A stretch of 64,000 bases of DNA from Pseudocolwellia sp049933045. GTDB taxonomy: Bacteria; Pseudomonadota; Gammaproteobacteria; Enterobacterales; Alteromonadaceae. Position numbers and translations under genes: made by a program. Below are positions 45,961-54,627 of the stretch, in pieces (the first letter of the stretch is position 1; every line of letters begins with the position of its first letter). The notes below the pieces were generated by a model. It was not told the DNA's origin, made no database searches, and was given only the letters and a program-made list of their open reading frames with translations. Location: the NCBI RefSeq assembly GCF_049933045.1, contig NZ_CP187926.1, positions 3,472,001 through 3,536,000 of the forward strand. The letters are read 5' to 3'.

Positions 45961-46692
45961 TTATTCGTTACTATCATGGTCAGTTCGGTTAAATTTAATT
46001 GAAGCCCATAACATCAAAATCAACCAAGCTATTGCTAAACTAAACCATTGAAATGCGTATGCTTGATGCTTCTCAGGTGGCATGACAATAGGCTGCCAAT
46101 TCTTCTTATATCCCAACTCTTCGTCTTTATTTACATAAACAATAAAAGGTAAAAGTTCTTCATTTACAACCGCTGATAATTTATCTATTTCTATTTGTTG
46201 AATTCGTAAAGGCCATGAAATATCGGTGAAATTTTGTTCCATCAACAATATACCTTTATCCTGTAAACGTATATGACCATTTATTTTAAAGGTACCCGTT
46301 ATAGGTTTAATATCAGGTATTTCGGCTCGATTTATTGACCCCAACACCCAACCTAAATTAACCAGTACCGAATGCCCATCGCCAGTAAATATTTGATACA
46401 CGCGATAGCCTAATTGCCCTTTATTCGTTTGGTTATCTAATAAAAATAAAACATCACTTTCAAATGCACCATTCAGTTGAATGGGATAATCATTAATCTC
46501 ATTTAAAGGAAGCTTTAGTATCTCTGGTAAAGACATTGCTGCGGTTTGACTCAATTGTGCAATACTGTTCAAACGTGTTTCTTTTTCTATGGCTCTATCA
46601 CTTTGCCATAATCCTAATTTTACTAATGATGAAAAAACCAGTAGGGTAAATATCAACCAAGGTAAACGAATGTTTGAGAATACATTTTTCAA
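45961..46692 (-). CDS. SURF1 family oxidase assembly protein
   Basis: 243 residues with helices at both ends (about 12-29 and 214-232) and the SURF1 motifs LGLWQSDRAIEKE near the N-terminus, VLVNLGWVLGSINRAEIPD in the middle and HQAYAFQWFSLAIAWLIL at the C-terminus. It assists haem A insertion into subunit I. Divergent from the DUF2909 gene, 41 bp apart. Confidence 0.92.
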   Translation of the reverse strand: MKNVFSNIRLPWLIFTLLVFSSLVKLGLWQSDRAIEKETRLNSIAQLSQTAAMSLPEILKLPLNEINDYPIQLNGAFESDVLFLLDNQTNKGQLGYRVYQIFTGDGHSVLVNLGWVLGSINRAEIPDIKPITGTFKINGHIRLQDKGILLMEQNFTDISWPLRIQQIEIDKLSAVVNEELLPFIVYVNKDEELGYKKNWQPIVMPPEKHQAYAFQWFSLAIAWLILMLWASIKFNRTDHDSNE

Positions 46693-46732
46693 ACAGTTAA
46701 TTCCTTACAGTAAAACAATAGGAGACGACGCT

Positions 46733-46942
46733 TTGATCATTAAAATAATAATTGTTGGTTGTTTAATTTTTATGGTTTACAACCTATTTAAAGCTTTAAT
46801 CATTATGAATAAGAACGATCCTAACCAACCATCAATGTCTAAGTTTATTGGTCGAAGAGTTATGATGTCCGCATTCATTGTTATGTTAATACTCGTTGGC
46901 ATTATGACTGGGGTTATTACGCCAAATCCTACACCGCACTAA
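46733..46942 (+). CDS. DUF2909 two-helix membrane protein
   Basis: 69 residues from a TTG with an AGGAG site ten bases upstream (46721 region); longer in-frame starts would overlap surf1 head-on. Two helices (IIKIIIVGCLIFMVYNLFKA and MMSAFIVMLILVGIMTGVI) flank a basic loop containing FIGRRV. DUF2909 genes lie on the opposite strand within oxidase clusters of many marine gammaproteobacteria; the role is unknown. It is the only plus-strand gene in the cluster. Confidence 0.82.
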   Translation: MIIKIIIVGCLIFMVYNLFKALIIMNKNDPNQPSMSKFIGRRVMMSAFIVMLILVGIMTGVITPNPTPH

Positions 46943-46954
46943 TCAATACTAAAC

Positions 46955-46998
46955 CTAATAACGTAAAGTACTTACAATAAGCACCTTACGTTGATTAG
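46955..46998. terminator. Possible bidirectional hairpin between DUF2909 and ctaE
   Basis: CTAATaACGTAA pairs with TTACGTtgATTAG between convergent genes. There is no strong T-tract, so termination is only likely, not certain. Confidence 0.4.
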
Positions 46999-47013
46999 AA
47001 TAATCACATCAAT

Positions 47014-47898
47014 TTACAATACATAAACAAACACAAATAATATTACCCAAACCACATCGACAAAATGCCAATACCAACTCGCCGCTTCAAAAGCAAAGGC
47101 ATTAGTTGAAGTAAAGTGACCTTTCAATACTCTAATGAATACAACAATTAACATTATGGTACCAAGGGTTACGTGCATCCCATGGAAACCCGTTAATAAA
47201 TAGAATGTTGAACCATAAATACCACTTGTTAAGTAAAGCTGCATTTCTTCAGAATAGCCATGTGCATATTCTTGCACCTGAAAAAACAAGAAAACCACAC
47301 CTAAAACAATGGTTAAACCTAACCAAAGTTTAATTCCTTCTCTATTATCTTTTGCCAAAGCAGAGTGTGCGAAATGTGCGGTAATTGAAGATGTGAGTAA
47401 CAATATTGTATTAATTAGCGGTAAACCGTACCAACCCATTTGAGTTGTTTCTGTACCATCAGGAGTAGTAATTAATGGCCAAATAGCTTCAAATTCAGGC
47501 CATAAAACAGCACCTGTCATTTCATTATTACCCGCCCCCCCTAACCAAGGTACTGATAAGGTTCTAGCATAAAATAATGCGCCAAAAAAAGCGGCGAAAA
47601 ACATAACCTCTGAAAATATAAACCAACTCATACCTTGTCGAAATGAGTTATCCATTTGGTGACTATATTTTCCTGACATAGATTCATTTATAACATTACT
47701 GAACCAGCCATATAACATGTAAACAACTAAACCAATGCCAGCAATAAGTAAATAACCGCCCACACCACCTTCTTCATTATTCATATTAGATACAAAATTT
47801 GCTGCACCTATTGCTATCAAAAATAGCGCTACGGCACCGACTATCGGCCAATGACTTTGTGCTGGTACATAATAATTTTCATATTCTTTAGTAGCCAT
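47014..47898 (-). CDS. ctaE: Cytochrome c oxidase subunit III
   Basis: 294 residues from the ATG at 47898, which has a strong AGGGGA site (the GTG/ATG at 47928 is upstream of it). Seven helices; YYVPAQSHWPIVGAVALFLI at the start, FIFSEVMFFAAFFGALFYAR with the conserved glutamate, and LTGFHGMHVTLGTIMLIVV, and the C-terminal YWHFVDVVWVILFVFVYV. Structural core subunit of aa3 oxidase in the inner membrane. Confidence 0.96.
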   Translation of the reverse strand: MATKEYENYYVPAQSHWPIVGAVALFLIAIGAANFVSNMNNEEGGVGGYLLIAGIGLVVYMLYGWFSNVINESMSGKYSHQMDNSFRQGMSWFIFSEVMFFAAFFGALFYARTLSVPWLGGAGNNEMTGAVLWPEFEAIWPLITTPDGTETTQMGWYGLPLINTILLLTSSITAHFAHSALAKDNREGIKLWLGLTIVLGVVFLFFQVQEYAHGYSEEMQLYLTSGIYGSTFYLLTGFHGMHVTLGTIMLIVVFIRVLKGHFTSTNAFAFEAASWYWHFVDVVWVILFVFVYVL

Positions 47899-47936
47899 TA
47901 AATTTCCCCTAATTATGCGTATACGCAATACTCTTT

Positions 47937-48488
47937 TTACGAGTCAACTTTGCCTGTTACGTCATACAAGGTGTACGACAAGGTAAGTGTTGAGATATCT
48001 TTAGGTAATTCAGGATCAACATAAAACTGCAATCCCATTTCTACTTCTTCATTACCTTTTAAAGGTTGCTGAGTAAAACAAAAGCATTCTATCTTTTGAA
48101 AGTATGCTGCAGCTAAACCTGGCGAAACGGATGGAACCGCTTGTCCTATAATGTCTCGATTTGATTCGTTTTTAGCGTAAAAAGTTACAAATTTCGTTTC
48201 ACCTGGATGAACAGTAATCTCTCTTTGAACGGGCTCAAACTTCCAAGGGATCCCTTGAGCTGTTCGACTGATAAACTGAACGCTTACTGTACGGGATGTA
48301 TCAACTCCACTAGCAGAATAACTAGCCGCCGTTTCATTGGTTTTCCCGTTTAATCCAGTAATGTCACAAAAAACATCATATAAAGGCACTAATGCAAAGC
48401 CAAAACCAAACATACCGAAAACAATCAGTATTAATTTAGTTAATACCGTTTTATTTTTTTTAGTACTTTCTGCTTTTTGTTCAGTCAC
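47937..48488 (-). CDS. ctaG: Cytochrome c oxidase assembly protein CtaG/Cox11
   Basis: 183 residues. One N-terminal helix (about 18-38) and a periplasmic immunoglobulin-like domain. The copper-binding CFCF motif is seen in KIECFCFTQQPLKGNEEVEM. It inserts CuB into subunit I. Located between ctaD and ctaE, the usual order. Confidence 0.95.
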   Translation of the reverse strand: MTEQKAESTKKNKTVLTKLILIVFGMFGFGFALVPLYDVFCDITGLNGKTNETAASYSASGVDTSRTVSVQFISRTAQGIPWKFEPVQREITVHPGETKFVTFYAKNESNRDIIGQAVPSVSPGLAAAYFQKIECFCFTQQPLKGNEEVEMGLQFYVDPELPKDISTLTLSYTLYDVTGKVDS

Positions 48489-48545
48489 ATTAACCGCCTT
48501 ATTTAAATCACTAACTCGCCATAACTAATGACGAGTAGATCATTA

Positions 48546-50150
48546 CTAATCAATTTTCGGTGGTGTAGAAAACGTATGATATGGTGCAGGACTTGCCACT
48601 TCCCATTCTAAACCTTCAGCGCCATCCCATGGTTTAGCAGCAGCTTTATCTCCACCTCTAATACACTTAATAACTACAGCTAAGAATATTAATTGCGATA
48701 AACCAAAAGCAAACCCGCCAATACTTACCCATTTATTAAAATCTGCAAACTGTAGAGCATAGTCAGGTATACGACGAGGCATACCAGCTAAACCTAAGAA
48801 GTGCATTGGGAAGAACAGTAAGTTAACCGAGATAAGTGAGCACCAAAAATGCCATTTAGATAAAGAGTCGTTATACATAAACCCTGTCCATTTAGGTAAC
48901 CAGTAATAGGCTCCCGCATAGATAGAAAATAGTGACCCTGTAACTAATACATAATGGAAATGCGCTACAACAAAATAGGTATCGTGATATTGAAAATCTA
49001 CAGGCGTCATAGCTAACATTAACCCTGAAAATCCGCCAATAGTGAATAAAATAACAAAGGCAATTGAAAACAGCATAGGCGTTTCAAAAGTTAAAGAACC
49101 ACGCCACATGGTTGCTACCCAGTTAAATACTTTCACACCCGTTGGCACCGCAATCAGCATAGTACAATACATAAAGAACAGTTCACCAAACAACGGCATA
49201 CCTGTTGTAAACATATGATGAGCCCATACGATGAACGACAATAAAGCGATAGACGATGTTGCGTAAACCATTGACGCATAACCAAAGAGTTTTTTACGTG
49301 AAAATGCAGGAATAATTGTAGACACAATACCAAAAGCTGGCAGGATCATAATATATACTTCAGGGTGTCCGAAGAACCAAAAGATATGCTGGAACATAAC
49401 GGGATCACCGCCACCTGCCGCATCAAAGAAACTTGTCCCAAAATACGTATCAGTCAGTACCATAGTCACTACACCCGCGAGTACGGGCATTACTGCAATT
49501 AATAAATAAGCAGTGATGAAAAAGGTCCAAACAAATAAAGGCATTTTCATGTATGTCATGCCAGGGGCACGCAAATTCATGATAGTTACAACAATATTGA
49601 TAGCCCCCATGATGGATGAAATACCCATAATGTGAACAGCAAAAACGAAAAATGCTGTACTACCATTTGAAAACGTTGTTGATAACGGAGCATAGAATGT
49701 CCAACCGAAGTTTGGCGCACCCGATTCCATAAAGAATGAACTGAGTAAAATCCCAAAAGCAAAAGGTAAAATCCAAAAGCTCCAGTTATTCATACGTGGT
49801 AAAGCCATATCTGGAGCACCGATCATCATAGGTAGCATCCAGTTAGCAAAACCAGTAAATGCTGGCATGATGGCGCCAAACACCATAATTAAACCATGCA
49901 CGGTGGTTAACTGATTAAAAAAATCAGGTTCAACTATTTGTAATCCAGGCTGAAAAAGCTCAGCTCGAATTACCATGGCTAATGCACCGCCAGTGAGTAA
50001 CATAATAAATGAGAACCATAGATACAATGTGCCTATATCTTTATGGTTAGTGGTATACAACCAACGTTTTACACCTGTCATTTTATGATCGTGATGCTCG
50101 TCGTGCGAATCGTGATCAGACTGCTCTGCTGTTATATTTTCTGTTGTCAT
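48546..50150 (-). CDS. ctaD: Cytochrome c oxidase subunit I (aa3 type)
   Basis: 534 residues, 12 helices. Haem and CuB ligands: TTVHGLIMVFGA, FWFFGHPEVYIMILPAFG (with the His-Pro-Glu-Val-Tyr cross-link motif), WAHHMFTTGM, and DTYFVVAHFHYVLVTGS. The D-channel glutamate region is HPEV, as in A1-type proton-pumping enzymes. The His-rich N-terminus (SDHDSHDEHHDHK) is a variable extension. Very strong AGGAGG site before the ATG. Confidence 0.97.
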   Translation of the reverse strand: MTTENITAEQSDHDSHDEHHDHKMTGVKRWLYTTNHKDIGTLYLWFSFIMLLTGGALAMVIRAELFQPGLQIVEPDFFNQLTTVHGLIMVFGAIMPAFTGFANWMLPMMIGAPDMALPRMNNWSFWILPFAFGILLSSFFMESGAPNFGWTFYAPLSTTFSNGSTAFFVFAVHIMGISSIMGAINIVVTIMNLRAPGMTYMKMPLFVWTFFITAYLLIAVMPVLAGVVTMVLTDTYFGTSFFDAAGGGDPVMFQHIFWFFGHPEVYIMILPAFGIVSTIIPAFSRKKLFGYASMVYATSSIALLSFIVWAHHMFTTGMPLFGELFFMYCTMLIAVPTGVKVFNWVATMWRGSLTFETPMLFSIAFVILFTIGGFSGLMLAMTPVDFQYHDTYFVVAHFHYVLVTGSLFSIYAGAYYWLPKWTGFMYNDSLSKWHFWCSLISVNLLFFPMHFLGLAGMPRRIPDYALQFADFNKWVSIGGFAFGLSQLIFLAVVIKCIRGGDKAAAKPWDGAEGLEWEVASPAPYHTFSTPPKID

Positions 50151-50159
50151 GTCTACCTC

Positions 50160-51710
50160 CTACTTCGCACTGGCAGCATCAACTGCTGCGGGTTGAACTA
50201 CATCACCAGTATCGTTACCCCAAGCATTACGCTCATAGGTAACGACTGCTGCAATCTGCGTTTTAGTTAATTGATTACCAAAAGCCACCATTGATGGATT
50301 CTTCTTACTGCCATTAACAACCATATCGATATGAATCGCTACGTCGCCAAGTACAATTGGACCACCTTTTAAAGCTGGAAATGCAGGAGGTAAACCACTA
50401 CCTGTAGCTTGATGACAAGCAACACAAGCCGTCATATAAACCTGCTCACCCATCTTCATTAATTCGTCTTTGGTATATTCTTTAGATAAATCTTCAGCGG
50501 GAATAACGGCTTCAACAACTTCACTAACCTGATTTTCTCCATCAGTAGCGACTGTATCCATACTTGTTACTCCAGCACCCACGGCGGATTGAACATCTGC
50601 GGCTTGAACTGCATCACCTGTATTATTACCCCAAGCATTACGCTCGTAAGTTACAACAGCTGCAATTTGTTTTAACGACAATTGCTTGCCATAACCCTGC
50701 ATACCTGTGCCAGCTATACCATTGAAAACCGTTGAGATATGACCATTAACTGCGCCTGTAGCTATAGCACTACCTTTAAGCGCAGGAAATGCAGGAGGAA
50801 GACCTAAACCTGAAACTTGATGACAAGCTGCACAATATGCAACATAGGTAGTTTCACCCAATGTCATTAGTTCATCCATAGAAACAGATGCGTTCAAAGA
50901 GGCTTTTTCAGCTTCAGCTGCTTTGGCTAATAATTCATGTTGTTCATCAAGCCACTGCGCATAGCCCTCTTCAGTTCTCACTTCAACAACAATAGGCATA
51001 AAGCCATGATCTTTACCACAAAGCTCAGCACACTGACCTCGGTAAATGCCAGGCTCATCAACTTTGGTCCAAGCCTCATTGATAAAGCCAGGGTTAGCAT
51101 CTTGTTTAACTGCAAATGCAGGAACCCACCAAGCATGAATAACATCATCAGAAGTTATTAAAAATCTTACTTTTTTGTTAACAGGGATAACCAGATGTCT
51201 GTCGACTTCAAGTAAATAGTGCTCACCTTTCTCAGCAAGATTACCTAATTGATTTTCGTATTGATCTCTTGGAGTAGATAAAACAGAATAAAATTCGATG
51301 TCTTGATCGAAGTATTTATAGTGCCATTTCCATTGAGATCCCGTTACTTGAATGGTGACGTCGGAATCGTCATTATTTTCCATTTCAATTAAGGTTTTAG
51401 TGGCTGGAATAGCCATAGCGATTAGAATTACGATTGGAATAGCGGTCCAAAGTATCTCTACTTTGGTACTTTCATGGAAGGAAGCAGCTTTTGCCCCTTT
51501 AGACTTCCGATGGAAAGCCATAGACCAGAACATGGCGCCAAAAACGACAACACCAATTCCAGTACAAATATACATAACCAACATATGTAGGTCATAAACT
51601 TCCCTACTTATTTCGGTTACACCTTTTGTTAGATTTAACTGCATCTCTGCCCAAACTGAACTTGAAAATATACTTCCCAAGATCAGTAAACATAGGTTAC
51701 GTCTTATCAC
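50160..51710 (-). CDS. ctaC: Cytochrome c oxidase subunit II fused to two cytochrome c domains
   Basis: 516 residues. Signal peptide (LCLLILGSIFSSSVWA), two helices, and a CuA cupredoxin domain with DVIHAWWVPAFAVKQD and RGQCAELCGKDHGFMPI. Then two tandem haem c domains, one with YCAACHQVSGLGLPPAFPAL and one with CVACHQATGSGLPPAFPALK; each ends with KQIAAVVTYERNAWGN-like sequence. Normal caa3 subunit II has one such domain at most. Electrons would pass through the haems to CuA. Starts at a GTG with GAGGGAG upstream; first gene of the oxidase operon. Confidence 0.95.
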   Translation of the reverse strand: MIRRNLCLLILGSIFSSSVWAEMQLNLTKGVTEISREVYDLHMLVMYICTGIGVVVFGAMFWSMAFHRKSKGAKAASFHESTKVEILWTAIPIVILIAMAIPATKTLIEMENNDDSDVTIQVTGSQWKWHYKYFDQDIEFYSVLSTPRDQYENQLGNLAEKGEHYLLEVDRHLVIPVNKKVRFLITSDDVIHAWWVPAFAVKQDANPGFINEAWTKVDEPGIYRGQCAELCGKDHGFMPIVVEVRTEEGYAQWLDEQHELLAKAAEAEKASLNASVSMDELMTLGETTYVAYCAACHQVSGLGLPPAFPALKGSAIATGAVNGHISTVFNGIAGTGMQGYGKQLSLKQIAAVVTYERNAWGNNTGDAVQAADVQSAVGAGVTSMDTVATDGENQVSEVVEAVIPAEDLSKEYTKDELMKMGEQVYMTACVACHQATGSGLPPAFPALKGGPIVLGDVAIHIDMVVNGSKKNPSMVAFGNQLTKTQIAAVVTYERNAWGNDTGDVVQPAAVDAASAK

Positions 51711-52248
51711 ACGACATCTCCCTCACTCCTCTATTTAACTTAACGCAAAAAAGACAAAACCTGCTCAATGAACAGTCATACTTTGTACGTTTGGCTACAC
51801 TATTATTATTATTTTCTTTACGAGTGTTGAGTCTTAACAAGCTACTCAATATAATTTTTTGTATGCTTTCTATTCTAGAATTACTCAAATATTAAACTAC
51901 GTCAAATTTTAAATTAGAGTAGCTACTTAAATAAAATATAATAAATACAATAGAGTAAGAGCTCTAAGACCGTTAAAGCCGCATAAACAGTGAGGATATG
52001 AGTTGTTTTATTTTTAAACAATGATAAAAACTACAGAAATTTAAATTTTATTAGGATAAAACTTTTGTGTTCAATTTTCATACTAACTTATTAACATTCA
52101 TTTGAATTATGATAATTGAAGTATAAAAATAAGAAACTAAAGGGGAATATAGAACTAAAGGAGGGAAAACAGAGTTTACTTTGAAAAGAAATCGTTCACA
52201 AAATAAACTCTTAATAGTTAACTATGTATAGTAAACAATGAATTACTA
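51711..52248. other. 538-bp promoter region of the oxidase operon and lexA 3' flank
   Basis: No gene found on either strand. It must contain the ctaC promoter (minus). Near lexA, AGAGTTTA at 52171-52178 is inverted as TAAACTCT at 52204-52211 with a GTTTTC run on the minus side; this may be the lexA terminator. The rest is featureless AT-rich sequence. Confidence 0.5.
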
Positions 52249-52863
52249 TTACATCCAATCTGCTGCTCGAATAACACCTACTGCAATACCTTCTACATTA
52301 AACTGTTGAGTAGTGAGATCGACAACAATAGGTGAAAAGTCTTCATTCTCAGCATGTAAATAAACAACGTTACCTTCTCGTTTAAAACGTTTCACAGTAA
52401 CATCGTCTTCAACTCTTGCAACAATTACTTGCCCATTTTTAACATCGGTAGTTTGATGCACAGCAAGTAAGTCACCATCAAGAATACCAATATCTTTCAT
52501 GCTTTCACCATCTACACGTAAAAGATAATCCGCAGAAGGTTTAAACAGCGTGCCATCTATTTTGTAATGCTCTTCTACGTGTTCTAGCGCCAAAATTGGC
52601 TCACCAGCAGCAACTTTACCAATAAGTGGTAAACCATCTTGCTCAACAAACTCTTCGGCTAAGCGAATACCACGCGAAGTACCTGGCAACATATTAATAT
52701 AGCCTTTTTTAGCTAATGCTTTCAGGTGTTCTTCAGCAGCATTTGCTGACTTAAAGCCAAAAAAATCTGCTATTTCTGCACGTGTTGGTGGCATACCTGT
52801 TTCAGATATTTTTTCTTTAATTAAATCAAAAATTTGTGATTGTCTGGGAGTTAATGGACGCAT
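52249..52863 (-). CDS. lexA: LexA repressor
   Basis: 204 residues from the ATG at 52863 (MRPLTPRQSQIFDLI, the classical start). N-terminal winged helix with GMPPTRAEIADFFGFKSANA, cleavage site VAAGEP (Ala-Gly), catalytic serine in VDGESMKDIGILDGD and lysine in VIVARVEDDVTVKRFKR. It represses SOS genes and cleaves itself when RecA is activated. Two SOS boxes upstream show autoregulation. Single gene, no sulA or dinF follows. Confidence 0.97.
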   Translation of the reverse strand: MRPLTPRQSQIFDLIKEKISETGMPPTRAEIADFFGFKSANAAEEHLKALAKKGYINMLPGTSRGIRLAEEFVEQDGLPLIGKVAAGEPILALEHVEEHYKIDGTLFKPSADYLLRVDGESMKDIGILDGDLLAVHQTTDVKNGQVIVARVEDDVTVKRFKREGNVVYLHAENEDFSPIVVDLTTQQFNVEGIAVGVIRAADWM

Positions 52864-52883
52864 TATATTCCTTAGGTTGTAAC

Positions 52884-52899
52884 CTGTATTTTTCAACAG
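52884..52899. promoter_or_regulatory. LexA (SOS) box proximal to lexA
   Basis: CTGT-ATTTTTCA-ACAG, the CTGT-N8-ACAG consensus, 20 bases upstream of the lexA start. Confidence 0.85.
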
Positions 52900-52905
52900 T
52901 AATAA

Positions 52906-52921
52906 CTGTCAGTATATACAG
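52906..52921. promoter_or_regulatory. LexA (SOS) box distal, overlapping the lexA promoter
   Basis: CTGT-CAGTATAT-ACAG. Lies 22 bases centre-to-centre from the proximal box, on the same face of the helix, and overlaps the -10 element of the promoter. Confidence 0.9.
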
Positions 52922-52938
52922 CCTGTAAATAAACGCAA
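52911..52938 (-). promoter_or_regulatory. lexA promoter
   Basis: On the minus strand TTGCGT (-35) and TATACT (-10) with a 16-bp spacer. The -10 lies inside the distal SOS box, so LexA binding would block polymerase. Confidence 0.7.
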
Positions 52939-53037
52939 GTCTCATGTAATTGCTCGATTTTATTTGTTGTTTTTGGTGTGAATCAGCCCTGTTTTCTTAG
53001 AGAAAATTACTCTAATAAAGTAAAGTTAGCGCTAATT

Positions 53038-53232
53038 AACCTTAACTCGGCTTAAGATGTTTTTAATTCATAAAAATTATTACTCATAAAATTTAACTTA
53101 TACGCTAGCTTGATAGTTTTTCTTTCTTCAAGGAAAATTTCGCGTCAATAGCTAGCCTATTGCAAGTAAATTTAACGATGAAGCAAGTAAAATTAGCTGT
53201 TAGTGAAGAATATATTAAGTAGATCTCAGGTT
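53038..53232. mobile_element. MITE copy B (195 bp, TSD AATT)
   Basis: Left end AACCTTAACTCGG, right end GATCTCAGGTT, flanked by AATT on both sides (53034-53037 and 53233-53236). Same core as copy A, including GCTAGCTTGATAG, AAAATTTCGCGTCAATAG and CTATTGCAAGTAAATTTAAC. No ORF. Lies between lexA and the DUF1838 gene, marking the left border of the accessory island. Confidence 0.85.
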
Positions 53233-53396
53233 AATTAATGGTTAAGGTTGTAACTTTTATAAAGTATAAATACCTTTTTTGTTTTCCTAATGAATAAGAA
53301 ATTTGAATTTACTCAATATGTAAGTCTGAAGCTTAAAAAGAAGTAATCAATTAAATTGAATAGATGAGCTAATGAAGAAGTACAAATTCGATTTAA

Positions 53397-53446
53397 ACAA
53401 AAAATGGCCAGCACAACTTATAATAAAAATAAGTGTAACTGACCAT
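53397..53446 (-). terminator. Terminator of the DUF1838 gene
   Basis: On the minus strand ATGGTCAG...ACTTAT pairs with ATAAGT...CTGGCCAT around a short T-rich loop, followed by TTTTTTG. A few internal mismatches. Confidence 0.75.
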
Positions 53447-53484
53447 CTTTAATAATATTTACAACAATTTTCTAAACGTTGTAA

Positions 53485-54507
53485 TTAACCTTTTTTAACC
53501 GGTGCTGGAGTTTGCTCGTGAGCATAATGCTCAAGACTAGACCAACTTGGATCTTTCCATTCAGTTGGTGCTTCAAAGAACTCCGGATGATGCTTTTTAG
53601 CATACTCACGAACCTTAGGTGACATCATATCAGTGTTATTATAACAACCTTGAACACAGTCATAAGAAATATGTCCTGCAGTTTGCCCCATAAGCATCCA
53701 CGGTAACCATGGTGTTATACGTGACCAAGAACCTGAAAACTCTAAACCCGTAATATTTGGATTAGCTAAATCATCTTTATCAAACACGTAGTTAAACATT
53801 TCTGATACTTGATTCATTTTGCCTGATGATTCTCTAGGCCATTTGTCTGGTTGAAGTGCTGAAGGATAAAATAAATTAATATCATTTTGTAATAACACTT
53901 TACCATCACCAACTTCAATCCAAGGCATAATAAATGGAATTTTTGGTGGTTTCTTATCACCGTTTAACCCACCGTATGATGGTGGTTGTGGAAAAAATGC
54001 TGAAATAACATGATTAAAAGGGTCGTTTGCAATATGTACAACTTTTACTGTTTCATCAAGATAAGGGTTATAGAATTCTTCTAATACCTCACCTGTTTTT
54101 AAATCTATGTAATAGCCCACTTCTCGTAAAAGTTTTTGGTAAGTACCATCACCATTATCTTTTAGTCGAGCATAAGAAAACCCTTCAAAACCACATAAGT
54201 CATCAATTGGTTTACCTGGTCTAACACCTTTAACAGTACCTTTATACCAGCCAAACTTCTGCTTACCAAAATCTAAATCGCCCATAATTCTGGCAAAAGC
54301 ATCACGGTTCCATTCATTATCATCATATTTTAAGGTTGAGTAATCAACACCCAGCGCTTTCATATTTTTTGGCTTACCTGACGATGCCATCGCCTTACCG
54401 ATACTTGCACCAGCAACCGTACCACCAATGGCAACACTTGCCGTTTTTATGAAATTTCGTCGTGAATTAGGTACAGCTGAATCGACCTCATTGGATTTCT
54501 TTTGCAT
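53485..54507 (-). CDS. Tat-exported DUF1838 protein
   Basis: About 340 residues from the ATG at 54507, which has a CTGGAGAG site (an earlier ATG at 54564 is not supported). A twin-arginine signal NSRRNFIKTASVAIGGTVAG is followed by the DUF1838 domain: RVxGDLDxGKxKxGWYxGxVxGVRPG as MGDLDFGKQKFGWYKGTVKG, then LCGFEGFSYARL and GHISYDCVQG. DUF1838 function is unknown; Tat export suggests it folds, possibly with cofactor, in the cytoplasm before export. It is transcribed towards MITE copy B and follows the M24 gene. Confidence 0.85.
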   Translation of the reverse strand: MQKKSNEVDSAVPNSRRNFIKTASVAIGGTVAGASIGKAMASSGKPKNMKALGVDYSTLKYDDNEWNRDAFARIMGDLDFGKQKFGWYKGTVKGVRPGKPIDDLCGFEGFSYARLKDNGDGTYQKLLREVGYYIDLKTGEVLEEFYNPYLDETVKVVHIANDPFNHVISAFFPQPPSYGGLNGDKKPPKIPFIMPWIEVGDGKVLLQNDINLFYPSALQPDKWPRESSGKMNQVSEMFNYVFDKDDLANPNITGLEFSGSWSRITPWLPWMLMGQTAGHISYDCVQGCYNNTDMMSPKVREYAKKHHPEFFEAPTEWKDPSWSSLEHYAHEQTPAPVKKG

Positions 54508-54627
54508 TATTTCTCTCCAGTTATCGTTAAGTGAGGCGATCTTGTTTATCTGTTTTCCGATCACCGAATTGTTATAATAGTATATCTTTATTTCTAATTA
54601 CAAATGTTTTTTCAATCAAATGTAAAA

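Noticed and set aside
52150..52260. AGGAGGG Shine-Dalgarno-like sequence on the plus strand near 52160
   Set aside because: No ATG/GTG follows at a suitable distance; a TTG frame there is only 17 codons.
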